64,000 bases of DNA from Fen-1258 sp964449775 (GCA_964449775.1 CAYVBQ010000008.1:1-64000), one strand, 5' to 3'. Shown: positions 18,251 to 28,210, counted from the first letter of the stretch. Notes: generated by a model not told the origin, from the sequence alone. A program made the numbers and translations.

Positions 18251-19048
18251 TTATTTATTGCAAGAGAAGACTTGTATGTTTTGGCTATTTTTTAGTAGAG
18301 CAGTTGGAGATATTCCGAACATTCTTTTGAATGTTTTGCTGAAGTGAGCTGAATCGGAAAAACCGGCGGTGTGTGCAGCGCCCGTTAATTTATTTCCGGC
18401 GATGATTTCTTTTACGGCAATATTTATTCTATGCCAGAGCAGATATTTTCTGACCGGAATACCGGTTTGTTCTTTGAATAAATGAACAAGACGCGTTTCT
18501 GATAAAAATACTTTTTCTGCCAGGTGCTTTAATTTGATTTTACTATCTAGCGAGTTTTTTAATATTCCGATTACGGTACTAATTCTCTCGTCGACTTTTT
18601 TGATGCCGACTGAAGAATCTGACAAAGCATTAATAAAATTGTCTGTCGTTTTGGAGATTTTGGCACAATTGATTTTGTACGAGAATTGTTTTTTAATCCT
18701 TTTTATATAGGGGGTGAGTAAATCTTGAGGAACATAAGAGAAATTAGAACCGCTTAGAAATTTTCCTTTTATTCTTTTAGCAGGAATAGATTCGGGATCC
18801 AAACTTAGAAAATATACTCTGCCGTTTTGAAGAACGCACTCGTGTGGTTGATCTGAATTGATAATTAATGAACGAAATTTTTTCCATTTATTGTTCGCTA
18901 TTCTCATCATAAATGGTTTTTCTTCGCTGATCGCAATTTGCAAAGCATGATGTTCGTGTATATTTGTTTTTATCGAATATCCGATGTAAAGGAATTTACC
19001 TTCCCACATAAAAAGGTAAGCTGAGTTATTCGGACTTTCTTTTGGCAT
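18251..19048 (-). CDS. AraC-family transcriptional regulator
   Basis: About 265 aa. The C-terminal ~100 residues hold two helix-turn-helices (LKHLAEKVFLSETRLVHLFK and AAHTAGFSDSAHFSKTFKRM). The N-terminal ~150 residues are a cupin-like effector domain with HEHHAL. The ATG at 19048 is preferred over an in-frame GTG nine bases earlier. It lies just upstream of the oxidoreductase/hydrolase pair on the same strand and probably controls that pair. The effector is unknown. Confidence 0.88.
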   Translation of the reverse strand: MPKESPNNSAYLFMWEGKFLYIGYSIKTNIHEHHALQIAISEEKPFMMRIANNKWKKFRSLIINSDQPHECVLQNGRVYFLSLDPESIPAKRIKGKFLSGSNFSYVPQDLLTPYIKRIKKQFSYKINCAKISKTTDNFINALSDSSVGIKKVDERISTVIGILKNSLDSKIKLKHLAEKVFLSETRLVHLFKEQTGIPVRKYLLWHRINIAVKEIIAGNKLTGAAHTAGFSDSAHFSKTFKRMFGISPTALLKNSQNIQVFSCNK

Positions 19049-19129
19049 ATAGATCACACTCTGTTTAAAATATTATTGAGGCAAGCTCTGTATTATTAAT
19101 GCCAACTGTAATACTGCAAACCGGATTTA

Positions 19130-21238
19130 TTATAAAGGTTTAATGCTAACGGCACACCCACCGCCCTCTACAAGTTTTATCTTTAGAATATCTTTTACCG
19201 TAACCTGCTTTGTGTATATTTTGTAAGCCATAGGATTCTTTTCCCAGTGTGCGTTATCGGCATCGGCATAAATTGTTGCGGTATATTTTTTGTCTCTATC
19301 TAAAAATGAAAGATTGATATTTGCGGTGCGGGAATTTTCATCCGTTATTGCACCAACGAACCAGTCATTTTCTCCTTTAGCTTTTCTTGCAACCGTGATG
19401 TAATCCCCCGGCTCAGCCTCAAGATATTTCGAGTCATCCCAATCAACGGCAACATCTTTTATAAATTGAAATGCGTCAGGATATTTTTCATAATTTTCCG
19501 GAAGATCGGCTACCATTTGAAGCGGTGAATACATTGTTACATAAAGCGCAAGCTGTTTTGCCAGTGTAGTGTGAACATGTTCTTTTTTGTTGGGATCGTA
19601 AAAATTCATTTTAATCTGAAAAATTCCCGGAGTGTAATCCATCGGTCCGCCTAACAATCTGGTAAATGGAAGGATGGTTTCATGTTCCGGTGGATTACCA
19701 ACACTCCACGCATTGAATTCATTTCCGCGTGCAGCTTCGCAAGCAAGCCAGTTGGGATATGTACGATGCAACCCGGTTGGTCTAACAGGTTCATGAGCAT
19801 TCAACATCAATTTGTTGTCTGCAAGTTTTTGCGCAACACGAACGTAATGATTAACCATCCATTGTCCGTCGTGAAATTCACCGCGCGGAATTATTTTTCC
19901 AACATAACCGGTTTTTACTGCGGGATAACCAAATTTTTTCATTAAGGCGTATGCTTCATCCATTCGGCGTTCGTAATTTGTTACGGAAGCAGAAGTTTCA
20001 TGGTGCATGATAAGCTTAATGTTTTTATCTGAAGCATATTTCGAAAGCCCGGCAATGTCAAAATCAGGATACGGAGTTAAAAAATCAAAAACATTTTCTT
20101 TCCATTTTCCAAACCAATCTTCCCAGCCAACATTCCAGCCTTCTACCAGCACACCATCAAATCCATGTTTGGCTGCAAAATCAATATACCGTTTTGTGTT
20201 TTTTGTTGTAGCACCATGTTTTTCGTTGGGCTTCAAAGTATTCCAATCTGTTGACGATAAATCCACATTGTTTACATCGGCATAATTCCATGTTGATTTA
20301 CCAACATGCATTTCCCACCAGATGCCGATATACTTCATTGGTTTTATCCAACTCACGTCTTCAATTTTTGATGGCTCGTTGAGGTTCAAAATTATTTTTG
20401 ATGCCAGAATATCTTCCGCTTTTTTGCTGACAATAATTGTGCGCCACGGTGTATTGCATGGGGTCTGCAGATACGCTTTATTGCCAACAGCATCGGGGAC
20501 AAGATGTGAAGTTAGAATAAACTTTGATTGATCAACTTCGATGTGCATTGCGGGATAATTAATCAATGCGGCTTCAAAAATGTTGATATATAATCCATCA
20601 TCGGATTTCATCATCAACGGTGTTTGGATATAATTTTTGCCGATTATGGTCTTAACGGCAATCTCATTAACATTTTTTCCAAGAGTTGCGTCAATGCCGC
20701 TTAAACGTGTCCTATTGTAGTAGTACTCATTTGAGTCGTAATCTCCCGGAATCCAAAAGGCTGTGTGATCTTTGGCGAGGTTGAATTGAGTTAATTCATT
20801 AATCACAGTAAAGTAATTCAGATTATCCTGTAATGGAAACTCGTAACGGAAACCAAGCCCGTCGTCGAACAATCGAAAACGTAAAACGAGCACTCTGTTA
20901 TTTACATTTATCTGCTGAAGTGTAACGGCAAGCTCTCGGTAATTATTGCGAATTGTTTTTACTTCGCCCCAAACCGGATTCCATGATTCATCAACAATAG
21001 AGGAATCAACTTTAACGACCGAAAAATTATTAATGAACGAGGGTTGGTCATATACCTCAATACCAAGTGCGCTTTCATTTACGATGAATTGTTTTCCGTA
21101 TGAAAGTTGATAAGTTGGAATTCCCTCAGGATTAATCGAAAAGTGAAGAGTTAAATTTCCGCCCGGTGATTTTATAGTTTGAGCGGATGATGTTAGGCAA
21201 ATCAGAATCGCTATTATTACAAATGAGATTCTTTTCAT
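19130..21238 (-). CDS. Glycoside hydrolase family 97, secreted
   Basis: About 702 aa with a signal peptide (RISFVIIAILICLTSSAQ), so periplasmic. GH97 N-terminal beta-supersandwich, (beta/alpha)8 barrel and C-terminal domain are in the usual order. VEGWNVGWEDWFG, HHETSAS and NAHEPVRPTGL carry conserved Glu residues. The equivalent of the retaining-type nucleophile region reads AVKTGYVG with no Asp, which points to the inverting SusB-like alpha-glucosidase subgroup rather than the retaining alpha-galactosidases. The start at 21238 has GGAG upstream. No SusCD-like genes are adjacent. Confidence 0.92.
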   Translation of the reverse strand: MKRISFVIIAILICLTSSAQTIKSPGGNLTLHFSINPEGIPTYQLSYGKQFIVNESALGIEVYDQPSFINNFSVVKVDSSIVDESWNPVWGEVKTIRNNYRELAVTLQQINVNNRVLVLRFRLFDDGLGFRYEFPLQDNLNYFTVINELTQFNLAKDHTAFWIPGDYDSNEYYYNRTRLSGIDATLGKNVNEIAVKTIIGKNYIQTPLMMKSDDGLYINIFEAALINYPAMHIEVDQSKFILTSHLVPDAVGNKAYLQTPCNTPWRTIIVSKKAEDILASKIILNLNEPSKIEDVSWIKPMKYIGIWWEMHVGKSTWNYADVNNVDLSSTDWNTLKPNEKHGATTKNTKRYIDFAAKHGFDGVLVEGWNVGWEDWFGKWKENVFDFLTPYPDFDIAGLSKYASDKNIKLIMHHETSASVTNYERRMDEAYALMKKFGYPAVKTGYVGKIIPRGEFHDGQWMVNHYVRVAQKLADNKLMLNAHEPVRPTGLHRTYPNWLACEAARGNEFNAWSVGNPPEHETILPFTRLLGGPMDYTPGIFQIKMNFYDPNKKEHVHTTLAKQLALYVTMYSPLQMVADLPENYEKYPDAFQFIKDVAVDWDDSKYLEAEPGDYITVARKAKGENDWFVGAITDENSRTANINLSFLDRDKKYTATIYADADNAHWEKNPMAYKIYTKQVTVKDILKIKLVEGGGCAVSIKPL

Positions 21239-21321
21239 AACGAAGTTTACTCCAAACAATTTTTGATTAATCGGACGAAGAAAAGAAATAGTAAATCTTA
21301 ACTTCGATCATCTCCTTCCAT

Positions 21322-22956
21322 TCAAAAAGGTTTTGACTTAATTTCAACAGCATTAAGAACTTTAGAAACCGGAAAAGGTAAAAACGCTCCGCCCCATTGG
21401 GGTACAAGATATTTATCCCAGAAATTCCAGTAGAGCAAACCGTCATCAGTTTCGGGTTCTAATAAATAGGCAGCTACGTTTGCTAATCGTTGAGATGTAT
21501 GCACAATTAAACTTCCCGCTGCAAATTCTTTTTTCTCTTTTACGTATTCAACTTTAATCGAGTTGTTGTAGTGACCTTGGTTCAACCGCGCTGCGGGTTT
21601 TAATTCTTTTGTCTTGATTGTCTGCACATCAAGCGTTACGGTACTCTCAAGTTTTTCAATTTTGATTCCGTGCGCCTTAAGAAGATTTACAACTTGTGCA
21701 TCCGGAATAGTGATAATGTATGCGTAAGGAAATTGCACACTTCGTTTTGGAAAATAATCCGCAAAGTAAGGGACGGTAACTTGCTTAACCCGGTCGCTCG
21801 GCTTCAATCTATCGCTTCCGTTTGCGTCTTTATAAGATTCCATTTCATAAGCGACGATAACTTCCGGAGTTGGTGTTGGTTTGTTTACGAACTCAACTGC
21901 AAAAGAATCTTTCTCTGTTGGGTTCATTCCGCGAGCGATAGTTCTATCATCTGCATCCTTCAATATCTTTTTAATTTCGTCTTTGTTCGCAGAGGCATAG
22001 TCTAAAACCGCTTTCAATAAACTGTAACAGCCTAGCACACGAGTTTTAAAATCGGCGTAAACATAATTCTCATTTAATATAGATAGACGGTTTCTCAAAC
22101 CGATGTAATTTACGATGTAGCGCGGCTCGAATGCGTATGAATCCCATCCTTTGCTTGGATCGCGCATATCTCTAAACTCGCCGTAGAAAACATTTGGCGT
22201 GTTATACTTTTTCGTTAAAGTTGTTTTCATCCAGGGCATCATTTTATCGCGCATATAGTTGACAAGATTTCTATCTGTGTTGCCGTTCATCATCCACGTA
22301 TAAGTTAACGGCTCTGTATGATATGATCCGTTTGTTGTATGAAGATCCATCATAATTGCCGGATCCCATTTATTCAAAACGTTTGTGATCATTCCGTAAA
22401 CTTCGGGAGTTTCAACTTTCATTGCGTCGCGATTCAGATCGAGCATTTGTCCGTTATAACGAACTCCTACGCCATTCAGCGGTCCGTTCTGATTTGTTCT
22501 GTTTTGCTTACTGATTGGCTCGTTGCCGTCAGAATTAAAGATCGGGCAGATGAGAAGAACAACATTTTTCATGTAGTCGGGAGTTTCTTTTAGCAAGATA
22601 TCTCTTGCCAGCATTTGAACGGCTTCTTTACCCTCAACCTCGCCGGCGTGTATGTTGGCTTGAATATAAATTACAATTCGTTTATCCTTCTTCAAATCTT
22701 TTGGAGATTTTGAAAGAGGCTTGCCCATAATGATAAGAGGAACATCTCTCCTCTCAATACTTTTTGCGATCGATTCTATTCTAATGTTGGGAGAGATCTG
22801 TTTGAGTTGTTTGAAAAAATCCATTACCTCGCTGTAGCGCGAAGTAGATTCAAAGTTGGATTTCTCCGCTACGGTAAGAAGTTTTTCTTTTGTTGATGCA
22901 GTTAAAAATGACGCTGTGATTAGAGAGATAACAATAATCGGTTTGATGAATTTCAT
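21322..22956 (-). CDS. M14-family zinc carboxypeptidase, secreted
   Basis: 544 aa with an N-terminal signal peptide (PIIVISLITASFLTAS). The zinc site is H103-x-x-E106 (NIHAGEVEGKE) and His206 (MMDLHTTNG), in the M14 arrangement. The last third is an extra domain outside the peptidase. It probably trims peptides in the periplasm. It ends 63 bases upstream of the GH97 start on the same strand, so the two could form a scavenging unit, though no shared promoter is proven. Confidence 0.9.
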   Translation of the reverse strand: MKFIKPIIVISLITASFLTASTKEKLLTVAEKSNFESTSRYSEVMDFFKQLKQISPNIRIESIAKSIERRDVPLIIMGKPLSKSPKDLKKDKRIVIYIQANIHAGEVEGKEAVQMLARDILLKETPDYMKNVVLLICPIFNSDGNEPISKQNRTNQNGPLNGVGVRYNGQMLDLNRDAMKVETPEVYGMITNVLNKWDPAIMMDLHTTNGSYHTEPLTYTWMMNGNTDRNLVNYMRDKMMPWMKTTLTKKYNTPNVFYGEFRDMRDPSKGWDSYAFEPRYIVNYIGLRNRLSILNENYVYADFKTRVLGCYSLLKAVLDYASANKDEIKKILKDADDRTIARGMNPTEKDSFAVEFVNKPTPTPEVIVAYEMESYKDANGSDRLKPSDRVKQVTVPYFADYFPKRSVQFPYAYIITIPDAQVVNLLKAHGIKIEKLESTVTLDVQTIKTKELKPAARLNQGHYNNSIKVEYVKEKKEFAAGSLIVHTSQRLANVAAYLLEPETDDGLLYWNFWDKYLVPQWGGAFLPFPVSKVLNAVEIKSKPF

Positions 22957-23117
22957 GATCGATCCTAGTAAGATGTTCTGAAATTACCGAATTAAAAATG
23001 ACTGACGGAAAATTACAAAAACTTATTATAGGTTAAAATCTAATTATGCTTTTGGTTAAATTGTTCTATAAAATAAAACATCTTTACGGCAATTCGCCAA
23101 GGCGAAGTATTTCCATT

Positions 23118-23222
23118 GTCACTCCCGAATACTTTTATCGGGAGTCCATCATGAATTAAATGGATTCCCGCTTAAAATCCCGCTGTACGGAATTCCGTAA
23201 AAGCGGCACATGCGGGAATGAC
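23118..23222. repeat. REP-like double hairpin repeat
   Basis: A GTCACTCCCGAA...TCGGGAGTCCAT unit is followed by ATGGATTCCCGC...GCGGGAATGAC, so the element begins with GTCA and ends with TGAC. It belongs to the widespread GTCATTCCCG-type palindromic repeats. It lies in the 357-base gap between the divergent M14 peptidase and cupin genes; nothing else is evident in that gap. Confidence 0.7.
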
Positions 23223-23313
23223 GAAACAAGTCTCGGAGTTTTAGACCGGAAAAGGAATCAAACGAGTTGTAGAGATTATAAATGCCAAATCAAATAATTG
23301 CTAAGAGGTAAAA

Positions 23314-23670
23314 ATGTTTGTCAAACAGATGAGCGCTGTTGCTGCAGAGGAAGTAAAAGCCGGAACAAAAACAACACGGCAAGTTTTGATTAGTCCAAGC
23401 GAAGGACCAAATTTTGCAATGCGAAAATTCACAATCGAGCCGGGCGGGGAAATGCCTATGCACACAAACACAGTTGAGCACGAACAACTTGTGCTCAACG
23501 GTCGTGCAAAAGTAATTATTGGTAATCAAACTTATGAAGCGAAGAAAAATGATGTAGTTTTTATTCCGGCAGGAATTCCACATTGCTATAAAACTTTGGG
23601 GGATGAATCGTTTGAATTTTTATGTGTCGTTCCAAACAAACAAGATGTGATTGAAATTGTAAAAGAATGA
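23314..23670 (+). CDS. Cupin-domain protein
   Basis: 118-aa single-domain cupin. Motif 1 is PGGEMPMHTNTVEHEQLVL (metal ligands His, His, Glu) and motif 2 is FIPAGIPHCYKTLG (His). It probably binds a divalent metal; function ranges in this family from isomerase to sensor, so none is assigned. RBS-like AAGAGG precedes the ATG. It is followed 65 bases later by an aldo/keto reductase on the same strand. Confidence 0.85.
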   Translation: MFVKQMSAVAAEEVKAGTKTTRQVLISPSEGPNFAMRKFTIEPGGEMPMHTNTVEHEQLVLNGRAKVIIGNQTYEAKKNDVVFIPAGIPHCYKTLGDESFEFLCVVPNKQDVIEIVKE

Positions 23671-23735
23671 GAGTGAAGGGAGGAAACAAGAAATAAAGAA
23701 AGGAAACAAGAAATGAAGGAAGAAGGAAAAATAAA

Positions 23736-24704
23736 ATGGTAAAACGAAAACTTGGGAATAGTGATCTCAACGCGTCAATCCTTGGCTTGGGATGCATGGG
23801 AATGTCCGAATGGTACGGGCCAACGAATGATGAGGAATCGATTGCGACTATACATGCAGCACTGGATGCCGGACTAAATTTTTTTGATACCGCCGATGTT
23901 TATGGAAACGGTCACAACGAAATTTTGGTGGGAAAAGTTTTAAAGGAAAAAAGGGACGAAGCAATCATAGCTACAAAATTCGGTTTCCTTCCGAATGAAG
24001 CGGGAATTAGCGGAAGACCGGAATACGCGAAGCAAGCTTGCGATGCAAGTCTAAAACGCCTCGGTATTGAATGCATTGATTTATACTATCTTCATCGAGT
24101 TGATCCGAATGTGCCGGTTGAAGAATCGGTTGGTGCAATGGCAGATCTGGTGAAAGAAGGCAAAGTAAAATATCTCGGATTATCGGAAGCGTCCGCCGAA
24201 AGCTTGAAACGTGCATCTAAAATTCATCCGATTGCAGCACTTCAAACAGAATACTCGATTTGGGTGAGAGATGTGGAAGACAATATTTTATCAACATGCA
24301 GAGAACTTAATATAGCTCTTGTTCCATACAGTCCGCTTGGTCGCGGATTTTTAACCGGAAAAGTAAAAGACACAAATCTGTTCGACCAAAACGATTTCAG
24401 AAAAAAAGTGCCTTTGTTCGAAGAAGAAAATTTCAAAGCAAACTTAAAAGTTGTTGAGGCGCTTGAACAAATTGCCAAAGAGAAAAGTTGTACTGCAAGC
24501 CAGATTGCTCTTGCGTGGTTGTTTGAACAGGGAAAGGATATCTTCCCAATTCCCGGGACAAAGAGAAGAAAATATTTGCTGGAAAATATTCATTCGGTGG
24601 AGATTGAGCTTACTAAAAACGAGTTAGAGCGGATCAATGTTTTAGCTAACCAAATCAAAGGTCAGAGGAAAAGTGAGTCGGGGATGAAATTAGTTAACGG
24701 ATAA
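23736..24704 (+). CDS. Aldo/keto reductase
   Basis: 322-aa TIM-barrel NADPH-dependent reductase of the AKR13-like/YajO group. LGLGCMGMSEWYG is at the N-terminus. The catalytic set is Asp (FDTADVYGNGHNE), Tyr (VYG), Lys (IATKFG) and His (YYLHRVD). The C-terminal cofactor loop is IPGTKRRKYLLEN. It reduces aldehydes or ketones; the substrate is unknown. It lies in a plus-strand run with the cupin, YciI and desulfhydrase genes. Confidence 0.92.
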   Translation: MVKRKLGNSDLNASILGLGCMGMSEWYGPTNDEESIATIHAALDAGLNFFDTADVYGNGHNEILVGKVLKEKRDEAIIATKFGFLPNEAGISGRPEYAKQACDASLKRLGIECIDLYYLHRVDPNVPVEESVGAMADLVKEGKVKYLGLSEASAESLKRASKIHPIAALQTEYSIWVRDVEDNILSTCRELNIALVPYSPLGRGFLTGKVKDTNLFDQNDFRKKVPLFEEENFKANLKVVEALEQIAKEKSCTASQIALAWLFEQGKDIFPIPGTKRRKYLLENIHSVEIELTKNELERINVLANQIKGQRKSESGMKLVNG

Positions 24705-24736
24705 AAATCAAAACAGTTTTGTAACGGAGATTAAAT

Positions 24737-24979
24737 ATGCAATTCATAGTCTTAGGTTATGACGGCACAGACGATAAAGCGTTAGAAAGAAGAATGGCTG
24801 TTCGCGAGAATCATTTGAAGTACGCACAAGAAATGTTTGACGCGGGAAAGTGGCTATATGCATCCGCGATACTAGACGATAACGAAAAAATGATCGGTTC
24901 GATGATAGTCTGTGATTATCCTTCCCGCAATGTTTGGAAAACAATTCATATTCATCGCGCTAAGGTTGCTCAACATTAA
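24737..24979 (+). CDS. YciI-like protein with internal deletion
   Basis: 80 aa with the YciI start (MQFIVLGYDGTDDKALERR) and the ASAILDDNEKMIGSMIVCDYPSR core. Family members normally continue with a segment like EELDxWLxxEPYVTGxVW. Here SR runs straight into NVWKTIHIHRA, so about 15-17 residues are missing in frame. This removes part of the last helix and the dimer face. Whether it still folds is doubtful. A clean in-frame loss suggests a recent deletion. RBS (ACGGAG) is intact. Confidence 0.75.
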   Translation: MQFIVLGYDGTDDKALERRMAVRENHLKYAQEMFDAGKWLYASAILDDNEKMIGSMIVCDYPSRNVWKTIHIHRAKVAQH

Positions 24980-24998
24980 AGAAAGTTGGTTATCCTAA

Positions 24999-25985
24999 AT
25001 GATAAATATTGATTTGCCCAAAAAACAATTAGGGTTTTTTCCTACTCCAATTACCGAGCTAAAACGGTTATCTAAAAAATTGAGTGGACCAAGAATATTT
25101 ATTAAGAGAGATGACTTAACGGGGCTCGCCTTTGGAGGAAATAAAACACGCAAGTTGGAATTTCTGATTGGTGATGCGCTATCGAAAGGTTGCGATACAA
25201 TTATTACGGGCGGGGCAGAACAATCTAATCACTGCAGGCAAACAGCGGCAGCTTGTGCAGTGAGCGGATTAGAATGTCATCTTGTTCTTGGAGGATCTGA
25301 ACCGGAATTTCCTAAAGGAAATTTCTTGCTCGATAAATTATTCGGCGCATATATTCACTGGACGGGTGTGTTTCGTAAAGGGGAAAAGATTCCGCAGATT
25401 TCAGAAGAATTAATTCAGCTCGGCAAGAAGCCTTACATTGTTCCTTATGGCGGATCGAATAATATTGGTGTTGTTGGTTTTGTCGAAGCAGTTAACGAGT
25501 TAAAAACTCAATTGGATGAAATAAATGAAAAGATTTCTCACGTTGTATTCGCCTCAAGCTCGGGAGGAACACATGCCGGACTTGTTCTGGGCAAACATGT
25601 TTATGATCAGAAGTTTGAATTGATTGGTATTCAAATAGACAAAGAAGAGTTTGAGGGTTTTATCTATTCCGAACATCTGTTGAATCTTACTAATTCGTCA
25701 GCAAAGTCTTTAGGAATTAATCACAATTTTACAAAAGAGGACTTCATTCTTAAGAATGAATATCTTGGTGAAGGATATGGCATCGTCGGAGAGTTGGAAA
25801 AAAGAGCGATCAAGCTGTTAGCTGAAACTGAGGGAATACTTCTCGATCCGGTTTATACAGCCAGAACATTCGGCGCATTGGTTGATCTAATTGAAAAAGG
25901 AGAGTTTAACTCGAATGATACGGTTTTATTCTGGCACACCGGAGGTACGCCGTCAATATTTTCCTATGCAGAGAAGATTCTGTGA
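24999..25985 (+). CDS. D-cysteine desulfhydrase / ACC deaminase-like PLP enzyme
   Basis: 328-aa fold-type II PLP enzyme. The N-terminal FFPTPITELKRLSKKL, the PLP lysine in FGGNKTRKLEF and the GGAEQSNHCRQTAAA loop are those of the DcyD/ACC deaminase family. It likely degrades D-cysteine or a related D-amino acid to pyruvate, sulfide and ammonia. Separating DcyD from ACC deaminase needs active-site comparison, so no symbol is given. Plus-strand gene 19 bases after the YciI gene. Confidence 0.87.
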   Translation: MINIDLPKKQLGFFPTPITELKRLSKKLSGPRIFIKRDDLTGLAFGGNKTRKLEFLIGDALSKGCDTIITGGAEQSNHCRQTAAACAVSGLECHLVLGGSEPEFPKGNFLLDKLFGAYIHWTGVFRKGEKIPQISEELIQLGKKPYIVPYGGSNNIGVVGFVEAVNELKTQLDEINEKISHVVFASSSGGTHAGLVLGKHVYDQKFELIGIQIDKEEFEGFIYSEHLLNLTNSSAKSLGINHNFTKEDFILKNEYLGEGYGIVGELEKRAIKLLAETEGILLDPVYTARTFGALVDLIEKGEFNSNDTVLFWHTGGTPSIFSYAEKIL

Positions 25986-26107
25986 GGCACAACGGTTAAT
26001 ATCCGAAACGCTGAATGAGATAGAGAAAAAAAGATAAAAGCAGTATGTTTGAAGCGAAGAAAATTTCCCGCAACACCGCAAAGTTCACAAAGTAAATGGA
26101 GTATTCA

Positions 26108-27451
26108 ATGAGCAAATTCAAGTATGTCATCAAACGAAGCGGTGCGGTTGTTCCTTTCAATCCCGAAAGAATTGCAAATGTAATTTATAGAGCTGCGGTT
26201 TCTGTTGGCGGGCGCGATAAAGAAAAAGCTGCCGAACTGGCTGTACAAGTAGTTGCTTTGATGGAACAAACTTTTGAAGAAGGATACAAACCGCATGTAG
26301 AAGAGATTCAGGACTTAATTGAAAAAGTTTTGATTGAGAACGGACACGCAAAAGTAGCAAAGGAATTTATTCTCTACCGCGAAGAAGCAGCTCAAAGAAG
26401 AAGAGAAAACTCGCGCCACTTTTCAAAACCGAACGAACTCATTCCGTGGAAAAAAGTTTGGCGCTCTTTAGATTGGGCTGCTGCGCATAATCTTCATACA
26501 GTTGAATCTGTAAATGAAAGAATCAAGAAAGGAGAATTTCCTCATATAGTTCATGAGTCGGAAACGTTTTATGAAACACAGCTTGACACCGCCGCCGAAA
26601 TGATTAAAGAGAGAAGCGAGGAACTAAAAATGGTTATGGTTAGCGGACCGTCATCATCGGGTAAAACAACAACTACACTTAAACTTGAACAGCGTTTGAA
26701 AAAAATGGGTATGAGCTTCGTTCCGTTAGTTGTTGATCATTATTTCTTCGATCTGGAAATGCACCCGAAAGATGAATTTGGCGATTACGATTTTGAAACT
26801 CCGCAAGCGCTCGATCTTGATTTGATCAACGATCATCTTAAACGTCTTGCCGCCGGCGAAGAAGTAAAAATTCCTTATTATGATTTTAAGATGGGGAAAA
26901 GATTTCCCGACCGTACACCGCTTCAATTACATGATCATGAAGTTTTGCTTATTGATAGTTTGCATGGCTTATTCCCCGATTTCAGTCGTGAAATTCCGGC
27001 GGCGCAGAAATTTAAATTGTACTTAGAACCGCTGCTTCAAATGAAAATGCCCGATGGTCAATACATCCGCTGGACGGACTTACGTTTAATACGCCGCATG
27101 TTGCGGGATTCTGTTCACCGCGCATACAAACCGGAACAAACACTTCTGCATTGGCATTATGTACGTTCATCGGAAAAAAGAAATATTCTTCCTTACAACG
27201 GAACGGCGGACTATATTGTAAATACATCAATGCCGTTCGAAGTTCCTCTTTATAGACCAAGGTTGTTAACGGATTTTGCTGAATGGGAAAAGAAATACTT
27301 GAACGATCCTTTGAGAGAGGACGCATACATTCGCGCAGCGCGTGTTAGAAAAATGTTGGAATTAATAGAGCCGGTTGAAGATGATTCTCCCATTCCGGGC
27401 GATTCTGTTCTGCGCGAGTTCATCGGCGGAAGTACTTTAGAATACGATTGA
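26108..27451 (+). CDS. Uridine kinase-like nucleoside kinase with N-terminal ATP-cone
   Basis: About 447 aa. Residues ~1-95 form an ATP-cone (YVIKRSGAVVPFNPERIANV...), the allosteric nucleotide-binding module best known from ribonucleotide reductases. The rest is a P-loop kinase of the uridine kinase/phosphoribulokinase type: Walker A GPSSSGKTTTT, then VVDHYFFDLEMHPKDEFGDYD and the LIDSLHGLFPD strand. The fusion suggests kinase activity gated by the ATP/dATP state. The start at ATG 26108 has GGAG six bases upstream; the ATG at 26096 lies inside that Shine-Dalgarno. Carbonic anhydrase follows closely. Confidence 0.88.
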   Translation: MSKFKYVIKRSGAVVPFNPERIANVIYRAAVSVGGRDKEKAAELAVQVVALMEQTFEEGYKPHVEEIQDLIEKVLIENGHAKVAKEFILYREEAAQRRRENSRHFSKPNELIPWKKVWRSLDWAAAHNLHTVESVNERIKKGEFPHIVHESETFYETQLDTAAEMIKERSEELKMVMVSGPSSSGKTTTTLKLEQRLKKMGMSFVPLVVDHYFFDLEMHPKDEFGDYDFETPQALDLDLINDHLKRLAAGEEVKIPYYDFKMGKRFPDRTPLQLHDHEVLLIDSLHGLFPDFSREIPAAQKFKLYLEPLLQMKMPDGQYIRWTDLRLIRRMLRDSVHRAYKPEQTLLHWHYVRSSEKRNILPYNGTADYIVNTSMPFEVPLYRPRLLTDFAEWEKKYLNDPLREDAYIRAARVRKMLELIEPVEDDSPIPGDSVLREFIGGSTLEYD

Positions 27452-27459
27452 AAGTAAAG

Positions 27460-28122
27460 ATGAAAAAACTTAGCCACCTTTTTAATAACAATAAAGTATG
27501 GGCAGAAAGCATAAAAGCCCGAACCCCTGATTTTTTTGAAAAACTAATTGATCAGCAAAAACCGGAATACCTCTGGATCGGTTGTTCGGACAGCAGAGTG
27601 CCGGCTAATGAAATTGTTAATCTTCTTCCGGGTGAATTATTTGTTCATAGAAATATTGCCAATGTTGTAGTGCATACTGATTTGAATTGTTTGTCGGTTA
27701 TTCAATATGCGGTTGATGTTCTGCAAGTAAAGCATATTATTGTCTGCGGGCACTATGGCTGCGGTGGTGTTAATGCAGCTTATAAAAACGAGAGACACGG
27801 ATTAGTTGATAACTGGCTAATGCATATTCGGGACATTCATAAAAAATATAATGATCTGATTGACAAATTGGATGATGAAAAAAATAAAAAAGATTTTCTT
27901 AGCGAGCTTAATGTAATAGAACAAGCAATTAATGTTTGCCAAACAACCATTGTACAAGATGCATGGAAGGATGGAAAAAACCTTACTGTTCACGGGTGGA
28001 TTTACGGTTTGCACGATGGCTTATTAAACGATCTTGGCGTTTGTGTTTCAAGTAAAGATGAACTGATGGATATTTACTCCAAGTCAATTTCAGACTCTTT
28101 GAAATCTTACATAAAAAAGTAA
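27460..28122 (+). CDS. can: Beta-class carbonic anhydrase, cytoplasmic
   Basis: Interconverts CO2 and bicarbonate. 220 aa from the ATG at 27460; an in-frame TTG at 27448 overlaps the kinase stop. The zinc ligands are in CSDSRVPA (Cys, plus the Asp-Arg dyad) and in CGHYGCGGV (His and Cys). There is no signal peptide. Eight bases downstream of the kinase gene, so probably cotranscribed. A second, exported beta carbonic anhydrase is encoded at 32750. Confidence 0.95.
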   Translation: MKKLSHLFNNNKVWAESIKARTPDFFEKLIDQQKPEYLWIGCSDSRVPANEIVNLLPGELFVHRNIANVVVHTDLNCLSVIQYAVDVLQVKHIIVCGHYGCGGVNAAYKNERHGLVDNWLMHIRDIHKKYNDLIDKLDDEKNKKDFLSELNVIEQAINVCQTTIVQDAWKDGKNLTVHGWIYGLHDGLLNDLGVCVSSKDELMDIYSKSISDSLKSYIKK

Positions 28123-28210
28123 ATATTCCGGTTTTGAAAATAATACTATGTCGGCGTGAGTCAAAATTGTCAACACCATTCGCAGTTTATTACTTCTTAA
28201 GGAATCCCAA

